Assembly: GCA_007695005.1 (NCBI GenBank)
Contig: REEQ01000091.1
Location: forward strand, 1-64,000
Origin: Wenzhouxiangellaceae bacterium
GTDB lineage: Bacteria > Pseudomonadota > Gammaproteobacteria > Xanthomonadales > Wenzhouxiangellaceae
Length of the DNA: 64,000 bases
Direction of reading: 5' to 3'
The position numbers and the translations under genes were made by a program. Shown piece by piece: positions 9,169-18,121 of this stretch; the stretch's first letter is position 1, and each line of letters opens with the position of its first letter. The notes under the pieces are model-generated. The model was not told the DNA's origin. It worked only from the letters and a program-made list of their open reading frames with translations, and did no database searches.

Positions 9169-10230
9169 ATGAACAGCCCCGCAGCAAAACCCGTGCTCAG
9201 CGTAATCATCCCCTGCTTCAACGAGGCTGATGGAATCGATGCCCTGGCTGCGGCGCTGGAGCCGGTACTTGATGCTGTCGAGGAAGCGAATTACGAAGTG
9301 CTGATGGTCGACGACGGCAGTCGCGACGATACCGGCGCCCATATCGATACCTGGCGGGAGCGCAATCCGCGCATCCATTGCATTCGCCTGGCCCGAAATT
9401 TCGGCAAGGAAGCAGCCATGAGCTGCGGCCTGCACTTTGCCCAAGGACAGTGCGTGGTGATACTTGATGCCGATCTTCAGGACCCGCCGGAGCTGATCCC
9501 GGAAATGCTCCGGCGCTGGCGCGGAGGCGCCGATATCGTGCTTGCACATCGCGCCTTGCGCAGAGGAGACGGCTGGTTCAAGCGTTTCACTGCTGCCGGC
9601 TTCTACCGCGTCATGAGTCTGCTTGCCGGTAATGCCGTGCCGTCAAACGTCGGTGACTTCCGTCTGATGGACAGGCGAGTGGTCGATGCCCTGCTGCATC
9701 TGCCCGAAAAGACCCGGTTCATGAAAGGCTTGATGAATTATGTCGGCTTTTCCACTGACAGTCTCGAGTACGAGCGGCCCGGACGCCACAGTGGCAGCAG
9801 TCGATGGAGCGTCTGGCGGCTGTGGAATCTGGCCCTGGAAGGCATTACCTCCTTCAGTACCGCGCCACTTCGCGCCTGGGGCTATCTCGGTTTTCTGTTC
9901 GCTGCCATTGGCCTGGGGTATGCGGCCTGGATCGTGCTCAGAACCCTGATCCATGGCGTGGATGTTCCCGGCTATGCGTCACTGGCGACCTTGCTGCTGT
10001 TCTTCAGCGGCCTGCAGCTGATCAGCATCGGCATTCTCGGTGAGTATCTGGCGCGTGTATTCATCGAGACCAAGAACCGTCCCCTTTATGTCGTCGAACG
10101 CATGGATGGCTTCGAGCCAGACTGGATCGACCAGCGCTCGCAGCAAGTCATCGGCAACATCGTGCTGCCGCGTTCGCAGCGCCGACCGGTCACTACAGAG
10201 CGATTCACGACGAAGCGCAAGGCTTCCTGA
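9169..10230 (+). CDS. GtrB/DPM1-like polyprenyl-phosphate glycosyltransferase
   Basis: This is a GT2-family glycosyltransferase of about 353 residues. The GT-A domain (about 1-225) carries LSVIIPCFNEADG, the MVDDGSRDDT nucleotide-binding motif and the metal-binding DADLQDPPEL motif. Two C-terminal membrane helices follow (about 230-320), ending in the family-typical GEYLARVFIETKNRPLY. Relatives transfer glucose or similar sugars from a nucleotide to undecaprenyl phosphate at the inner-membrane face. The ATG at 9169 has AGG nine to eleven bases upstream; an ATG at 9151 would add six residues. A TATACT -10-like hexamer lies at 9124-9129. It converges on the ArsS-like gene with a 9-base gap. Confidence 0.85.
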   Translation: MNSPAAKPVLSVIIPCFNEADGIDALAAALEPVLDAVEEANYEVLMVDDGSRDDTGAHIDTWRERNPRIHCIRLARNFGKEAAMSCGLHFAQGQCVVILDADLQDPPELIPEMLRRWRGGADIVLAHRALRRGDGWFKRFTAAGFYRVMSLLAGNAVPSNVGDFRLMDRRVVDALLHLPEKTRFMKGLMNYVGFSTDSLEYERPGRHSGSSRWSVWRLWNLALEGITSFSTAPLRAWGYLGFLFAAIGLGYAAWIVLRTLIHGVDVPGYASLATLLLFFSGLQLISIGILGEYLARVFIETKNRPLYVVERMDGFEPDWIDQRSQQVIGNIVLPRSQRRPVTTERFTTKRKAS

Positions 10231-10239
10231 TCAGCCGCC

Positions 10240-11196
10240 TCATTCCTGCAGGGCGCCGCCGCAGCTTGATCCCTGGCCGGCCGTGCAGCCGTAGCAATGT
10301 CCGGCCACCGCGATGCGCTTCGGCACCTGGTCTTGATCAAGCAGCTCGCGCAGATGACGGCGTTCGCCGCCCTGCGGCAAGCCCAGCATCTGGTTGAAGT
10401 CGCAGTCGTAGACATAACCCTGATAGTCGACGCTGATCAGGTCGCGGCACATCACTGATTTCAGATTGGCCGCCTGATAGGCATCCTTCAGCAGCCTCAT
10501 GTAGTCCTCGAACTCCCCCTTGGCCAGCAACACCGCGCCGAAGCGCTTGATGGGCATGTTGGTGATCGTGTAGAGGCTGTTGAAGCGAATCCCGAACTGC
10601 TCGAACAGAAAGCGCTTGTAGTCTGCTTCAAGGGCCTGCTGCGGCGGCGGCAGAGCTGGTCCCAGCGGGTTGTAGACCAGATTCAGAACCAGACCGCTGT
10701 CGGGGGCGCCGTAGCCCAGCTCATTGAGCCTTTGCAATGCCTTGATCGACGCTTCGAACACCCCGTTGCCGCGCTGGGCATCGACATTGTCCCTGGAATA
10801 ACAGGGCAGTGAGGCGACGGCTTCAATCCGGTGGCTGGCGAGAAACTCACCGACCCACTCATAGCCGGGCTCTTCCATGATGGTTGGATTGAGACGGTCC
10901 ATCACATGCATGCCAAGCTTTCGCGCCTGCTCGACCAGACAGCGAAAATGCGGGTTCATTTCGGGCGATCCGCCGGTCAGGTCCAGCGTGCGGACACCGA
11001 AATGCTCTGCAAACTGCAGGGCAACCTGCATGGTGTCAAGATCCATCAACTCCTTGCGGTTTGGGCCGGCGGCGACATGACAGTGCAGACAGGCAATGTT
11101 GCACAGATAACCGAGGTTGAGCTGCAGGGTGTTGACCCGATCACGGCGGATGGTCGGGAAGTCATGGTCTTTCAGAAGTGGCCAGGTATCTCGCAT
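10240..11196 (-). CDS. arsS: ArsS-type radical SAM protein (arsenosugar-biosynthesis family)
   Basis: This 318-residue radical SAM enzyme has the [4Fe-4S] motif CNIACLHC (C32, C36, C39), GGSPEMNPHF after it, and a C-terminal Cys-rich tail ending CYGCTAGQGSSCGG (C301, C304, C312). That layout is the ArsS family, which in arsenosugar pathways is thought to transfer the SAM-derived 5'-deoxyadenosyl group to dimethylarsenite. Some relatives carry selenocysteine in the tail; here all positions are plain Cys codons. It is the last gene of a minus-strand run, 23 bases after a sterol-desaturase-family gene. No arsM or other arsenic gene is in the window, so the arsenic role is inferred from family only. 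Confidence 0.82.
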   Translation of the reverse strand: MRDTWPLLKDHDFPTIRRDRVNTLQLNLGYLCNIACLHCHVAAGPNRKELMDLDTMQVALQFAEHFGVRTLDLTGGSPEMNPHFRCLVEQARKLGMHVMDRLNPTIMEEPGYEWVGEFLASHRIEAVASLPCYSRDNVDAQRGNGVFEASIKALQRLNELGYGAPDSGLVLNLVYNPLGPALPPPQQALEADYKRFLFEQFGIRFNSLYTITNMPIKRFGAVLLAKGEFEDYMRLLKDAYQAANLKSVMCRDLISVDYQGYVYDCDFNQMLGLPQGGERRHLRELLDQDQVPKRIAVAGHCYGCTAGQGSSCGGALQE

Positions 11197-11219
11197 CGGG
11201 CTATTTCGGTAGGGCTTGC

Positions 11220-12038
11220 TTATGAACTGCAGCGGTCTTGCTTGACCGGCTTGCGGAAAGGGTTGACGAGCAAGGCAAACAGGCCCTGATCTCGGTCGTC
11301 GCGAAACGATTCCAGGCCCACCGGCATGCTGCGCTCATCCGAGCGCGGATCAACCGTGTAGCTGCCGAACAAACGATCCCAGATCGACAGGTGGAAGCCG
11401 TAGTTGCTGTCCGTTTCAGGTTGCCAGGTGGAGTGATGAATTCGATGCATGGACGGCGTGACGATAAACCAGCGCAGGCGCCTGTCCAGATTCTTTGGCA
11501 GGGCAAAATCAGCATGGGTGAACAGGGCGCCGGCGGCAAGCAGGACTTCGAAGATCAGCACGGCCAGCGGATGGGGACCCAGCAGCCAGATCAGCGCAAG
11601 CTTGATCAGCATGGACAAGGCGATTTCCAGCGGATGAAAACGCACCCCGGTAGTGACATCGAAGCCCGTATCAGCGTGGTGGACGCGATGTAGTCGCCAT
11701 AGCAACGGCAGCTCGTGCATCAGTCGATGCTGCCAATAGATGGCCGCATCCAGCAGAATGATGGCCAGCGGAATGCTGATCCAGAGCGGCCAGTCCAGCC
11801 AGCCAAACAGGCCGCCGCTGTCTTCATGAACAATCACGGCCAGTCCGACCGCGAGCAGCGGGAACAGTAGCCTGAGCATCAGCGTGTTGCCGACGACCAG
11901 ACCAAGATTGACCGCTTGCCGCTTAGACCAGCGCCCGTCTCCGCGCGCAGGCCACAAGCGCTGAGCCAGGACCACAAGCAAGAACACGCCCAAAAAAGCG
12001 CTTAGTCGCAGGGTCGGTTCGTGGGCAATCAGATCCAT
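11220..12038 (-). CDS. Sterol desaturase / fatty acid hydroxylase superfamily protein
   Basis: This 272-residue membrane di-iron enzyme has four or five hydrophobic segments and the three histidine clusters that bind the iron pair: HRLMH (about 104-108), HRVHH (117-121) and HRIHH (about 205). Family members hydroxylate or desaturate lipids using O2. The ATG at 12038 gives a short N-terminus; upstream extension is possible but lacks support. The gene sits between a DUF2064 protein and the ArsS-like gene, all on the minus strand with short gaps. It may therefore act on the lipid part of a glycolipid or arsenolipid made by this cluster, which is inference only. Confidence 0.82.
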   Translation of the reverse strand: MDLIAHEPTLRLSAFLGVFLLVVLAQRLWPARGDGRWSKRQAVNLGLVVGNTLMLRLLFPLLAVGLAVIVHEDSGGLFGWLDWPLWISIPLAIILLDAAIYWQHRLMHELPLLWRLHRVHHADTGFDVTTGVRFHPLEIALSMLIKLALIWLLGPHPLAVLIFEVLLAAGALFTHADFALPKNLDRRLRWFIVTPSMHRIHHSTWQPETDSNYGFHLSIWDRLFGSYTVDPRSDERSMPVGLESFRDDRDQGLFALLVNPFRKPVKQDRCSS

Positions 12039-12095
12039 CTTGCAGAGCCTAGCAGTCGCGGGGCGAAGACGTTGACATGGGATCAAGAAAAGTCA

Positions 12096-12761
12096 TCAGT
12101 CTTCAGCCTGTGATTCCCTTTGCGCTGTCAGCAACTGTCGTTGCCGCGGCAGGGGGGAAGTCAGGTTGGTCAGTTCCGCGGCCATCGCGGTCAGATCGCC
12201 GGCCTCGTCGACATCGGTCAGTGCGGGCAGTATCTGCCAAACACCGAGACCGCTCATGGCTCGCTTGAAGGCACTGCAGGTATCGGCCCGACTGTAGTTC
12301 ACCGAACACCAGCGAACCTGGTCGATGACAAGATTGGCGCCAAAGGTCCAAAAGCCGCCATCACGCGCCGGTCCCAGACACAAGCGTGCCTCCGGCTTGT
12401 CCAACCATTGCGAAGCGCCGCGCAGCCATTCGTGATCGATCTGTGGCGCATCGGCGCCGAGGAGCAGGGAGGCACCGTGTCGGGCGACCAGCGTATTGTG
12501 GACCCTTGCCATGCGCGCCCCCAGCTTGCCGTTTCCTTGCGGGAGGCAGGGCAGGCCGGTCCAGGCCGGATAGGATTGCCCATTGGCTTCGGCAACGGCC
12601 CAGTACACGGCGTCCAGCCCGGCGGCCTGGGCCAGCTCCGCAACCGCTGCTGCGGCCTGCAGATACCAGCGCTCAGCTTTGGCCTGGCCAATATCCCTGG
12701 CCAGTCGGGTTTTGAGTGGTGACAGTCCCGGGGTCTTGACGAAAATGGCGGCAGCGGTCAT
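12096..12761 (-). CDS. DUF2064 / TIGR04282-type glycosyltransferase-like protein
   Basis: This 221-residue protein opens with the family's IFVKTPGLSPLKTRLA, a nucleotide-sugar-binding-like loop related to the GT-A fold of nucleotidyltransferases. LLLGADAPQI and GPARDGGFW complete the pattern of the DUF2064 family, which databases associate with arsenosugar gene clusters. The chemistry is not proven; transfer or activation of a sugar is the usual suggestion. Its ATG overlaps the stop of the upstream GT2 gene (ATGA at 12758-12761), so the two are coupled, and both precede the hydroxylase and ArsS-like genes. Confidence 0.8.
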   Translation of the reverse strand: MTAAAIFVKTPGLSPLKTRLARDIGQAKAERWYLQAAAAVAELAQAAGLDAVYWAVAEANGQSYPAWTGLPCLPQGNGKLGARMARVHNTLVARHGASLLLGADAPQIDHEWLRGASQWLDKPEARLCLGPARDGGFWTFGANLVIDQVRWCSVNYSRADTCSAFKRAMSGLGVWQILPALTDVDEAGDLTAMAAELTNLTSPLPRQRQLLTAQRESQAED

Positions 12762-13438
12762 CGACGGCGCGCCTCGCGTATCAGGCGCCAGGCCTGTCGC
12801 TGGTGGTTGAGCGTGGTCTTGAACCAGCCCTGTTGTGCATAGCGACGGGCGCTGCTGGTCAGCCTCGGGCCCATGCAACGGATTGGCAGCCCGGCGCGAC
12901 CGGCGCGCACGACCAGATCAAGGTCTTCGCCCCGTTCCAGATCCTCGCGAAAGCCGCCCAGACTCCTGAACCACCGCGCGGGCAGGCACAGGCCCTGGTC
13001 GCCGTAGGGCAGCCCCAGCCAGCGGCTGCGCAGGTTGGCGCCGATTGCGTTCAGCCGGCTCAAGCAAGGGCCGTCGTCGGCAAAACGCAGGCGACAGTAG
13101 CCGAGGGCTGCTTCTCCCATGATGAAGTCCATCACCCGAGACAGCGCACCATGCGGCAGGATCGAGTCGGCATGCAGAAACCAGAGCCAATCGCCGTTGG
13201 CAAGGGCAGCGCCGGCGTTTTGCTGAGAGCCGCGCCCGAGCGGAGCGTTGACCATGCGCACATCCCCGGACGGGCGGTCAACCGCCGCGCCGGCGACGGC
13301 CAGAATCCGCTCAATCTGCGCAGCTGGATCGCCAAGCGTCGACAGCAGGGCTTCCGGCAAGCTTTCGTCAACCGCCATGGGCACGATGATGCTGAGCCGG
13401 ATCCGCGATTCCGGAGCCTTGCTGGCGGCCGGCTCCAT
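12758..13438 (-). CDS. GT2 glycosyltransferase, TIGR04283-type (arsenosugar-associated)
   Basis: This compact GT2 enzyme of 226 residues starts with IRLSIIVPM, then has GRGSQQNAGAALANGDWLWF, and FLHADS in place of the usual DxD. The GDQGLCLPARWFRSLGGF segment is characteristic of the small family found beside DUF2064 and ArsS genes. It has no membrane helices, so it probably acts in the cytosol. The ATG at 13438 lies 53 bases after the uup stop, and the 3' end overlaps the DUF2064 gene by four bases. The sugar donor and acceptor are unknown. Confidence 0.8.
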   Translation of the reverse strand: MEPAASKAPESRIRLSIIVPMAVDESLPEALLSTLGDPAAQIERILAVAGAAVDRPSGDVRMVNAPLGRGSQQNAGAALANGDWLWFLHADSILPHGALSRVMDFIMGEAALGYCRLRFADDGPCLSRLNAIGANLRSRWLGLPYGDQGLCLPARWFRSLGGFREDLERGEDLDLVVRAGRAGLPIRCMGPRLTSSARRYAQQGWFKTTLNHQRQAWRLIREARRR

Positions 13439-13491
13439 TGCTGGGGTTTTGCGGCCGGAGTTGCGCTGATGGTCTGCTTGCACAGGGCAGT

Positions 13492-15372
13492 TCAGTCGCC
13501 AGCAGACTCCAGCGCTTCCCAACGCTGGTAGGCCAGATCCAGCTGCTGCTGTAGCTGCTGGATCTCGGCACTGACCCTGGCAATTTCCTCGGAGGGGCGT
13601 TGGTAGAAGGCCGGATCATTCATCAATGCGCCGATGCGTTCGATTTCCGCTTCCATGGACTCGACCTGGCCGGGCAGCTGCTCCAGTTCCCGGGCGAGTT
13701 TGTAGCTGAGTTTGGCCGGGCGCGGTTTCGGTGCCGGGGCATTGGCCGGCCTCACAGAAGGGCTTGAGACCGGATCAGCTTGCAGTTGATCGCTGTCGCC
13801 TGGGCGCTGGCGTAGCCAGTCGCTGTAGCCGCCGACGTATTCGCTGACATGGCCTTGTCCTTCGAACACCAGGGTGCTGGTGACAACGTTGTCGAGAAAT
13901 TCGCGATCGTGGCTGACCAGCAGCAAGGTGCCGGGATAGTCAGCCAGGCGCTCTTCCAGCAGCTCCAGGGTTTCGGCGTCGAGGTCGTTGGTTGGCTCGT
14001 CCATGACCAGGAAGTTGGAGGGGCGGGCAAACAGACGGGCCAGCAGCAGGCGGTTGCGCTCGCCGCCGGAGAGCTTGGAAATCGGGGCGCGTGCGCGCTC
14101 CGGCGGAAACAGAAAGTCCTGCAGATAGCCGATGATGTGCTTGCGTTTGCCGTCGATTTCGACGAAGTCCCGTCCTTCGGCCACGTTTTCGGCAGCTGAC
14201 CAGTCGTCCCTGAGCACGGCCCGATGCTGGTCGTAGTAGGCGATCTCCAGCCCGGTTCCCAGGCGCACCTCACCGGCCTCGGGCTGGACCTGGCCCAGCA
14301 ACAGCTGAATCAGGGTGGTTTTCCCGGAGCCATTGGGTCCGATCAGGCCAATCCGGTCGCCGCGCATGATCACGGTGGAAAAGTCGCGGACCAGGGGTTG
14401 TCCTGACCAGCCGTGACTGATGCCGATGGCCTCGATGACTTTGCGACCTGACTGGCCGGCGTGGGCCACCTGCAGCTGGACCTGGCCCTGGCGCTCCCGG
14501 CGCTGGGCGCGCTCGGCGCGCAGTCGCTTCAGCGCCCGCACGCGGCCTTCATTGCGCGTGCGCCGCGCCTTGATGCCCTGGCGTATCCAGACTTCCTCCT
14601 CGGCCAGCTTCTTGTCCATGCGCGCATGCTCCAGGCTCTCGGCATGCAGTCTCTCATCGACGCGGCGCTGGTAGTTGCCCCAGTCCCCTGGCCAGGAAGT
14701 GACCTGGCCGCGGTCGATCTCGACAATGCGGGTGGCCAGGCTCTTCAGGAAACGGCGATCGTGGGTCACGAACACCAGGCTGCCGGAAAAGTTTTTGAGA
14801 AAGGACTCCAGCCACTCGATGGCGGCAATATCCAGATGATTGGTCGGCTCGTCCAGAAGCAGGACATCGGGCCGCTGGACCAGTGCCCGGCCCAGCAGCA
14901 CGCGGCGCTTGAGGCCGCCGGAAAGCTGTTCGAACAGCAGCTCGCCTTCCAGCGACAGCTGCTCGAGCACGGTCGCCACCCGCAGATCCAGATCCCAGCC
15001 TTCGACGGCCTCGATGCGGCTCTGGATATCGGCGAGGCGATCCGTCTGTGCTCCGGACTGGCTGAGCTGGTGAAACTCGGCCAGCCAGCTTCCCAGCTCA
15101 CCGAGACCACCGGCGACCACGTCGAACACGGTGCCGCTGCCGGCGTCCGGGACATCCTGCTGCAGACAGGCCAGGCGCACGCCGGGGCCGCGAATGACCT
15201 GACCGTCGTCCGGCTGGATTTCGCCGGCCATCAGCTTCAGTAGCGTAGACTTGCCGGCGCCGTTGCGCCCGACCAGGGCGATGCGCTCGTCGGATCCAAT
15301 GTCCAGGTTGACCTGCTCCAGCAGCAGCGGCCCGCCGATGCTGAAATCGAGTTGGCGCAGCGAGAGCAGCAT
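13492..15372 (-). CDS. uup: ABC-F family ATPase, Uup type
   Basis: This soluble 626-residue protein has two ABC domains and no membrane segments. The Walker A loops are GRNGAGKST and GPNGSGKTT, and the ABC signatures are LSGGLKRR and LSGGERNR. A C-terminal extension from about residue 560 is a charged, Leu/Glu-rich coiled coil of the kind that binds nucleic acid in Uup. ABC-F proteins act on ribosomes or branched DNA, not in transport. The ATG at 15372 overlaps the stop of the P-type ATPase gene (TGATG). An open extension upstream of this ATG runs inside the ATPase gene and was not used. Confidence 0.88.
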   Translation of the reverse strand: MLLSLRQLDFSIGGPLLLEQVNLDIGSDERIALVGRNGAGKSTLLKLMAGEIQPDDGQVIRGPGVRLACLQQDVPDAGSGTVFDVVAGGLGELGSWLAEFHQLSQSGAQTDRLADIQSRIEAVEGWDLDLRVATVLEQLSLEGELLFEQLSGGLKRRVLLGRALVQRPDVLLLDEPTNHLDIAAIEWLESFLKNFSGSLVFVTHDRRFLKSLATRIVEIDRGQVTSWPGDWGNYQRRVDERLHAESLEHARMDKKLAEEEVWIRQGIKARRTRNEGRVRALKRLRAERAQRRERQGQVQLQVAHAGQSGRKVIEAIGISHGWSGQPLVRDFSTVIMRGDRIGLIGPNGSGKTTLIQLLLGQVQPEAGEVRLGTGLEIAYYDQHRAVLRDDWSAAENVAEGRDFVEIDGKRKHIIGYLQDFLFPPERARAPISKLSGGERNRLLLARLFARPSNFLVMDEPTNDLDAETLELLEERLADYPGTLLLVSHDREFLDNVVTSTLVFEGQGHVSEYVGGYSDWLRQRPGDSDQLQADPVSSPSVRPANAPAPKPRPAKLSYKLARELEQLPGQVESMEAEIERIGALMNDPAFYQRPSEEIARVSAEIQQLQQQLDLAYQRWEALESAGD

Positions 15373-18005
15373 CAGCGGCCGTCCGGAGCTGCCCAGCGTA
15401 GTTTGAGCACGCGGGTCAGCAGCTTCTCGATCTCGACCAAAGCGAACACCAGCAAACCGAAAGCGACCACGACCAGCCAATAGTTCGGTGGCAGATAGGT
15501 GGTGGCGAACACGGTCTGGAACCAGGGAAGATAGGTAAAGGCCAGCTGCATGACCAGCAGCAGCGCCACCGATGCCCACGCCCAGCCATTGGCCAGCAGG
15601 GCTGATAACGTGTAGCTGGGTTGCTGCCAGCGCCGGCAGTTGAACAGATAGGTGATCTGACCGGCAACCAGAATATTGACCGCAAGCGTGCGGGCAAGGT
15701 CGATGTCATCCAGGGTGCTCAGGATATGGTTGTAAGCGATGAATGTCCCGGCTGTCAGTACCCCGCCTACCCACAAGATGCGAGTCAGGATGAATGAGCT
15801 GATCAGGCCCTGGTCCAGCGGGCGCGGTTGGCGCTGCATGATGTCGTCCTCCAGCGGCTCGAAGGCCAGCGACAGGGCCAGGGTGATGGCGATCGCCATG
15901 TTGACCCAGAGGATCTGAACCGGCGTGATCGGAAGAGTCAGCCCGGCCAGCACGGCCAACAGGATGACAGCTGCCTGCGCGGCATTGGTCGGCAGCACGA
16001 ACAGCACGGCCTTGCGGATGTTGTCGTAGACGCCGCGTCCTTCTTCGACACCGTTGACGATGGTGGCGAAATTGTCATCGGCCAGCACCATTTCCGAGGC
16101 CTGGCGCGAGGCTTCCGTACCCTTGATGCCCATGGCTACACCGATATCGGCGCGCTTCAGGGCCGGCGCGTCGTTGGCGCCGTCGCCAGTCATGGCAACG
16201 ACCTCGCCGTGCGCCTGCAAGGCCTTGACCAGACGCAGCTTGTGCTCGGGCGTTGCCCGGGCGAAGACCTCGGATTGGAGACTGGCCTGTTCCAGCGCGC
16301 GATCATCCATGGCATCGATCTCGCGTCCTGACATGGCCTTGCCATCGGCGTCGGTCAGGCCGAGTTCGCGCGCAATGGCAAGGGCCGTGATGGCATGATC
16401 ACCAGTGATCATCTTGACCTTGACCCCGGCACTCTGGCAGGCAGCAATGGCATCGGGAACTTCCGGACGGGGCGGGTCGGCAAATCCAACCAGGCCGAGC
16501 AGCCTCAGCTTGCGCATGTCGCGGTTGGAGTCGATGCTGGACTGAGACTCGTCGACCTGCTTTTCGGCAAAGGCCAGAACGCGCAACCCCTGTGCAGCCA
16601 TCTCGTCCAGGCGTTTTTGCCAGGCGTCCAGATCGAGCTGGGTACCCTGGCTGCCATCAAACTGGTCCACGCAGCGATCAAGGATGGCCTCAGGCGCGCC
16701 CTTGATCGTGATCAGCCCGCGACTGAGACTGGCCATATACTTATGGTCGGAGGAAAAGGGAATCAGGGCAATGCGCTCATGGTCGCGGCGCAGGCCGTTC
16801 ACGTCGCAGTCGTGGGCTTCGGCCAGTTCAATCAGCGCGCGCTCCAGCGGATCACCGCCGTCGTGACCGGGCTCGTGATCGTTGCATAGTACGCCGGCGC
16901 GCAGCAGGGCCTGGGCGGCCGGATTGTCCAGACGCTGCTGGTCGGGATTGACCTCGCCCTCATGCAGGGCAATTCGTCGCGCCTTGAGTTCATTGCGGGT
17001 CAGGGTGCCGGTCTTGTCAGAGCAGATAATGCTGACCGAACCCAGGGTTTCCACCGCTGGAAGACGCCGGATGATGGCCTGGCGGGTAGCCATCCGTTGC
17101 ACGCCAATGGCGAGGGTGATGGTGATGATCGCCGGCAGACCTTCGGGAATGGCGGCAACCGCCAGTGCAATGCCGGCCAACAACCCCTCGGACAGAGCCA
17201 GGTTGTGGATCAGGGCGCCGGCGCCGACTGCCAGCACGGCAAACAGGACGATGACAATGGTCAAGGCCTTGGCAAAACGGTTGATCCGTTGCAGCAGTGG
17301 CGTGGTCAGGGTCTCGACCTCGCTGAGCATGCCGCTGATTCGGCCCAGTTCGGTCTCGCTGCCGGTGACGGCAACCACGCCTGTGGCCTGGCCGTTGGTG
17401 GTCATCGATCCGGAGTAGATCATGCAGTCGCGATCGGCCAGATCTGTGCCCTCCTCAACCGCCGCCGGAGTTTTCTTGACCGGCAGGGACTCGCCGGTCA
17501 GTGCGGCCTGGTCAACACGCAAATCATGCGCTTCCAGCAGGCGAATGTCCGCCGGCACACGGTCCCCGGCCTTGACCTTGACCAGGTCGCCGGGTACCAG
17601 CTGGTCGGCATCGATATCTTGCCAGCGACCTGCGCGTTTGACCCGAGCCTTTGGCGCGAGCATGTCACCAATCGCTTCCATGGCGCGTTCGGCCTTGCCT
17701 TCCTGAACAAAGCCGATGGCAGCATTGATCAGGACCACGGCGAGGATTACCGCCGTATCAATCCACTCGCCGAGCAGTGCCGCGAACACCCCGGCGGCCA
17801 TCAGCACATAAATCAGAACGTTATGGAACTGTGCAAGGAAGCGCAGCAGGGCCGGGCGCTTGGGTGGCTTCGGCAAAGCGTTCGCGCCGTGAGCATCAAG
17901 ACGACGGCTGACCTCCTGTTCATCCAGCCCATTGCTGTCTATGGCCAGCTCGGATCGCAGGGATTCAATGTCTAAGGCATGCCAAGGGACCGGCTTGTCG
18001 GGCAT
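15372..18005 (-). CDS. P2-type cation-transporting ATPase
   Basis: An 877-residue P-type ATPase of the SERCA-like architecture. TGES (170-173) is the actuator loop, PEGLP (287-291) lies in helix M4, DKTGTLT carries the phosphorylated D330, and TGDGAND (606-612) is the hinge. About ten membrane helices are visible. In M6 the segment LWVNMAIAIT keeps the asparagine (N702) but lacks the Thr-Asp pair that binds calcium in SERCA, so the ion may not be Ca2+. It lies 116 bases after slyD and overlaps uup. The family is certain; the ion is unknown. Confidence 0.88.
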   Translation of the reverse strand: MPDKPVPWHALDIESLRSELAIDSNGLDEQEVSRRLDAHGANALPKPPKRPALLRFLAQFHNVLIYVLMAAGVFAALLGEWIDTAVILAVVLINAAIGFVQEGKAERAMEAIGDMLAPKARVKRAGRWQDIDADQLVPGDLVKVKAGDRVPADIRLLEAHDLRVDQAALTGESLPVKKTPAAVEEGTDLADRDCMIYSGSMTTNGQATGVVAVTGSETELGRISGMLSEVETLTTPLLQRINRFAKALTIVIVLFAVLAVGAGALIHNLALSEGLLAGIALAVAAIPEGLPAIITITLAIGVQRMATRQAIIRRLPAVETLGSVSIICSDKTGTLTRNELKARRIALHEGEVNPDQQRLDNPAAQALLRAGVLCNDHEPGHDGGDPLERALIELAEAHDCDVNGLRRDHERIALIPFSSDHKYMASLSRGLITIKGAPEAILDRCVDQFDGSQGTQLDLDAWQKRLDEMAAQGLRVLAFAEKQVDESQSSIDSNRDMRKLRLLGLVGFADPPRPEVPDAIAACQSAGVKVKMITGDHAITALAIARELGLTDADGKAMSGREIDAMDDRALEQASLQSEVFARATPEHKLRLVKALQAHGEVVAMTGDGANDAPALKRADIGVAMGIKGTEASRQASEMVLADDNFATIVNGVEEGRGVYDNIRKAVLFVLPTNAAQAAVILLAVLAGLTLPITPVQILWVNMAIAITLALSLAFEPLEDDIMQRQPRPLDQGLISSFILTRILWVGGVLTAGTFIAYNHILSTLDDIDLARTLAVNILVAGQITYLFNCRRWQQPSYTLSALLANGWAWASVALLLVMQLAFTYLPWFQTVFATTYLPPNYWLVVVAFGLLVFALVEIEKLLTRVLKLRWAAPDGR

Positions 18006-18121
18006 CTAAGAGCTCGCAGAATCGCCAGAACGTATTTTAGCGGATGCTGATCGTCAGGTAGTGGCCAGATAAGTGGTACGAGGCCGGCAGTGCGGCCCCG
18101 TGGCGCGTTTGCGCGATTGGA

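Noticed and set aside
15373-15579. N-terminal extension of the Uup ATPase
   Set aside because: It lies inside the P-type ATPase gene, is not like ABC-F N-termini, and the ATG at 15372 gives a clean start.
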